Below, piece after piece: positions 42,501 to 42,541 of a DNA stretch of 42,541 nt. Origin of the DNA: Clostridiales bacterium (GTDB lineage Bacteria; Bacillota; Clostridia; Christensenellales; Aristaeellaceae); contig SVHD01000019.1 of NCBI GenBank assembly GCA_015056015.1, forward strand, positions 1 through 42,541, in the 5' to 3' direction. A model generated the notes under the pieces. The model was not told where the DNA came from, searched no databases, and was given only the letters and a program-made list of their open reading frames with translations. Both the position numbers and the translations under genes were made by a program. How positions within the stretch are numbered: the first letter of the stretch is position 1; the number at the start of each line of letters is the position of its first letter.

Positions 42501-42541
42501 GCTCCTCCCTTCTTTCTCATATATTCTATGGTGAAAAGAGG

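Overview
The window reads as a chromosome segment of an anaerobic Firmicute of the class Clostridia, probably a gut commensal. The signs are a T-box leader on alaS, a pyruvate:ferredoxin oxidoreductase, long-form HPF, an ECF sigma/zinc anti-sigma pair, GerMN, DUF4364 and DUF3343 proteins, secernin-type peptidase, strong AGGAGG ribosome sites and TTGACA/TATAAT promoters. Most of it (about 4.0-42.5 kb) is moderately GC-rich. The order or genus cannot be fixed from the sequence alone.

Layout. (1) 1-3.9 kb is a visibly less GC-rich, damaged accessory block: a VOC protein cut by the window edge, two or three tiny membrane proteins, a 5'-truncated GNAT acetyltransferase fused head-to-head with a truncated AraC-type regulator, and two further GyrI-like effector-binding proteins. 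It ends at a tRNA 3'-end fragment followed by a terminator, which is the usual right boundary of an integrated element. (2) 4.0-13.4 kb carries a secernin-like peptidase, a secreted trypsin-fold protein whose catalytic Ser is replaced by Glu, two tandem paralogous glycoside-hydrolase-like proteins, an ECF sigma/anti-sigma pair and a sialidase-fold protein. (3) 13.4-22.9 kb is housekeeping: T-box-alaS (short form), hpf, a secreted repeat protein, pfkA, a HerA/DUF853 ATPase, ispDF and DUF4364. (4) 22.9-28.3 kb holds nifJ (pyruvate:ferredoxin oxidoreductase) and a GerMN protein. (5) 28.4-34.1 kb is a methionine cassette: a 35-codon Met-rich leader peptide with a terminator, metN-metI-metQ, then an FAD 2-hydroxyacid dehydrogenase and an aminotransferase. 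(6) 34.3-40.4 kb is an oligopeptide transporter operon oppBCDF-oppA. (7) The right end has a cluster of hairpins, a ferredoxin-type aldo/keto reductase and a DUF3343 protein.

How the parts fit. The transporters (Opp, Met), peptidase and hydrolases point to peptide and glycan scavenging, with pyruvate oxidised through ferredoxin. The methionine block looks like one functional unit: uptake plus a dehydrogenase/aminotransferase pair able to interconvert 2-hydroxy acid, keto acid and amino acid.

The two most unusual signals are not ordinary genes. The first is the leader peptide ahead of metN (9 Met in its first 20 codons, an 11-bp perfect stem around the Met codons, then an intrinsic terminator), which looks like ribosome-mediated methionine attenuation. 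The second is a dispersed intergenic repeat of about 105 bp found 13 times (9 full, 4 partial) between 13.7 and 42.2 kb. It has a conserved head beginning CACTGGCACACAAG and a tail made of an 18-20-bp hairpin whose arms change together; nearly all stem mismatches are G-U wobbles in one reading direction only.
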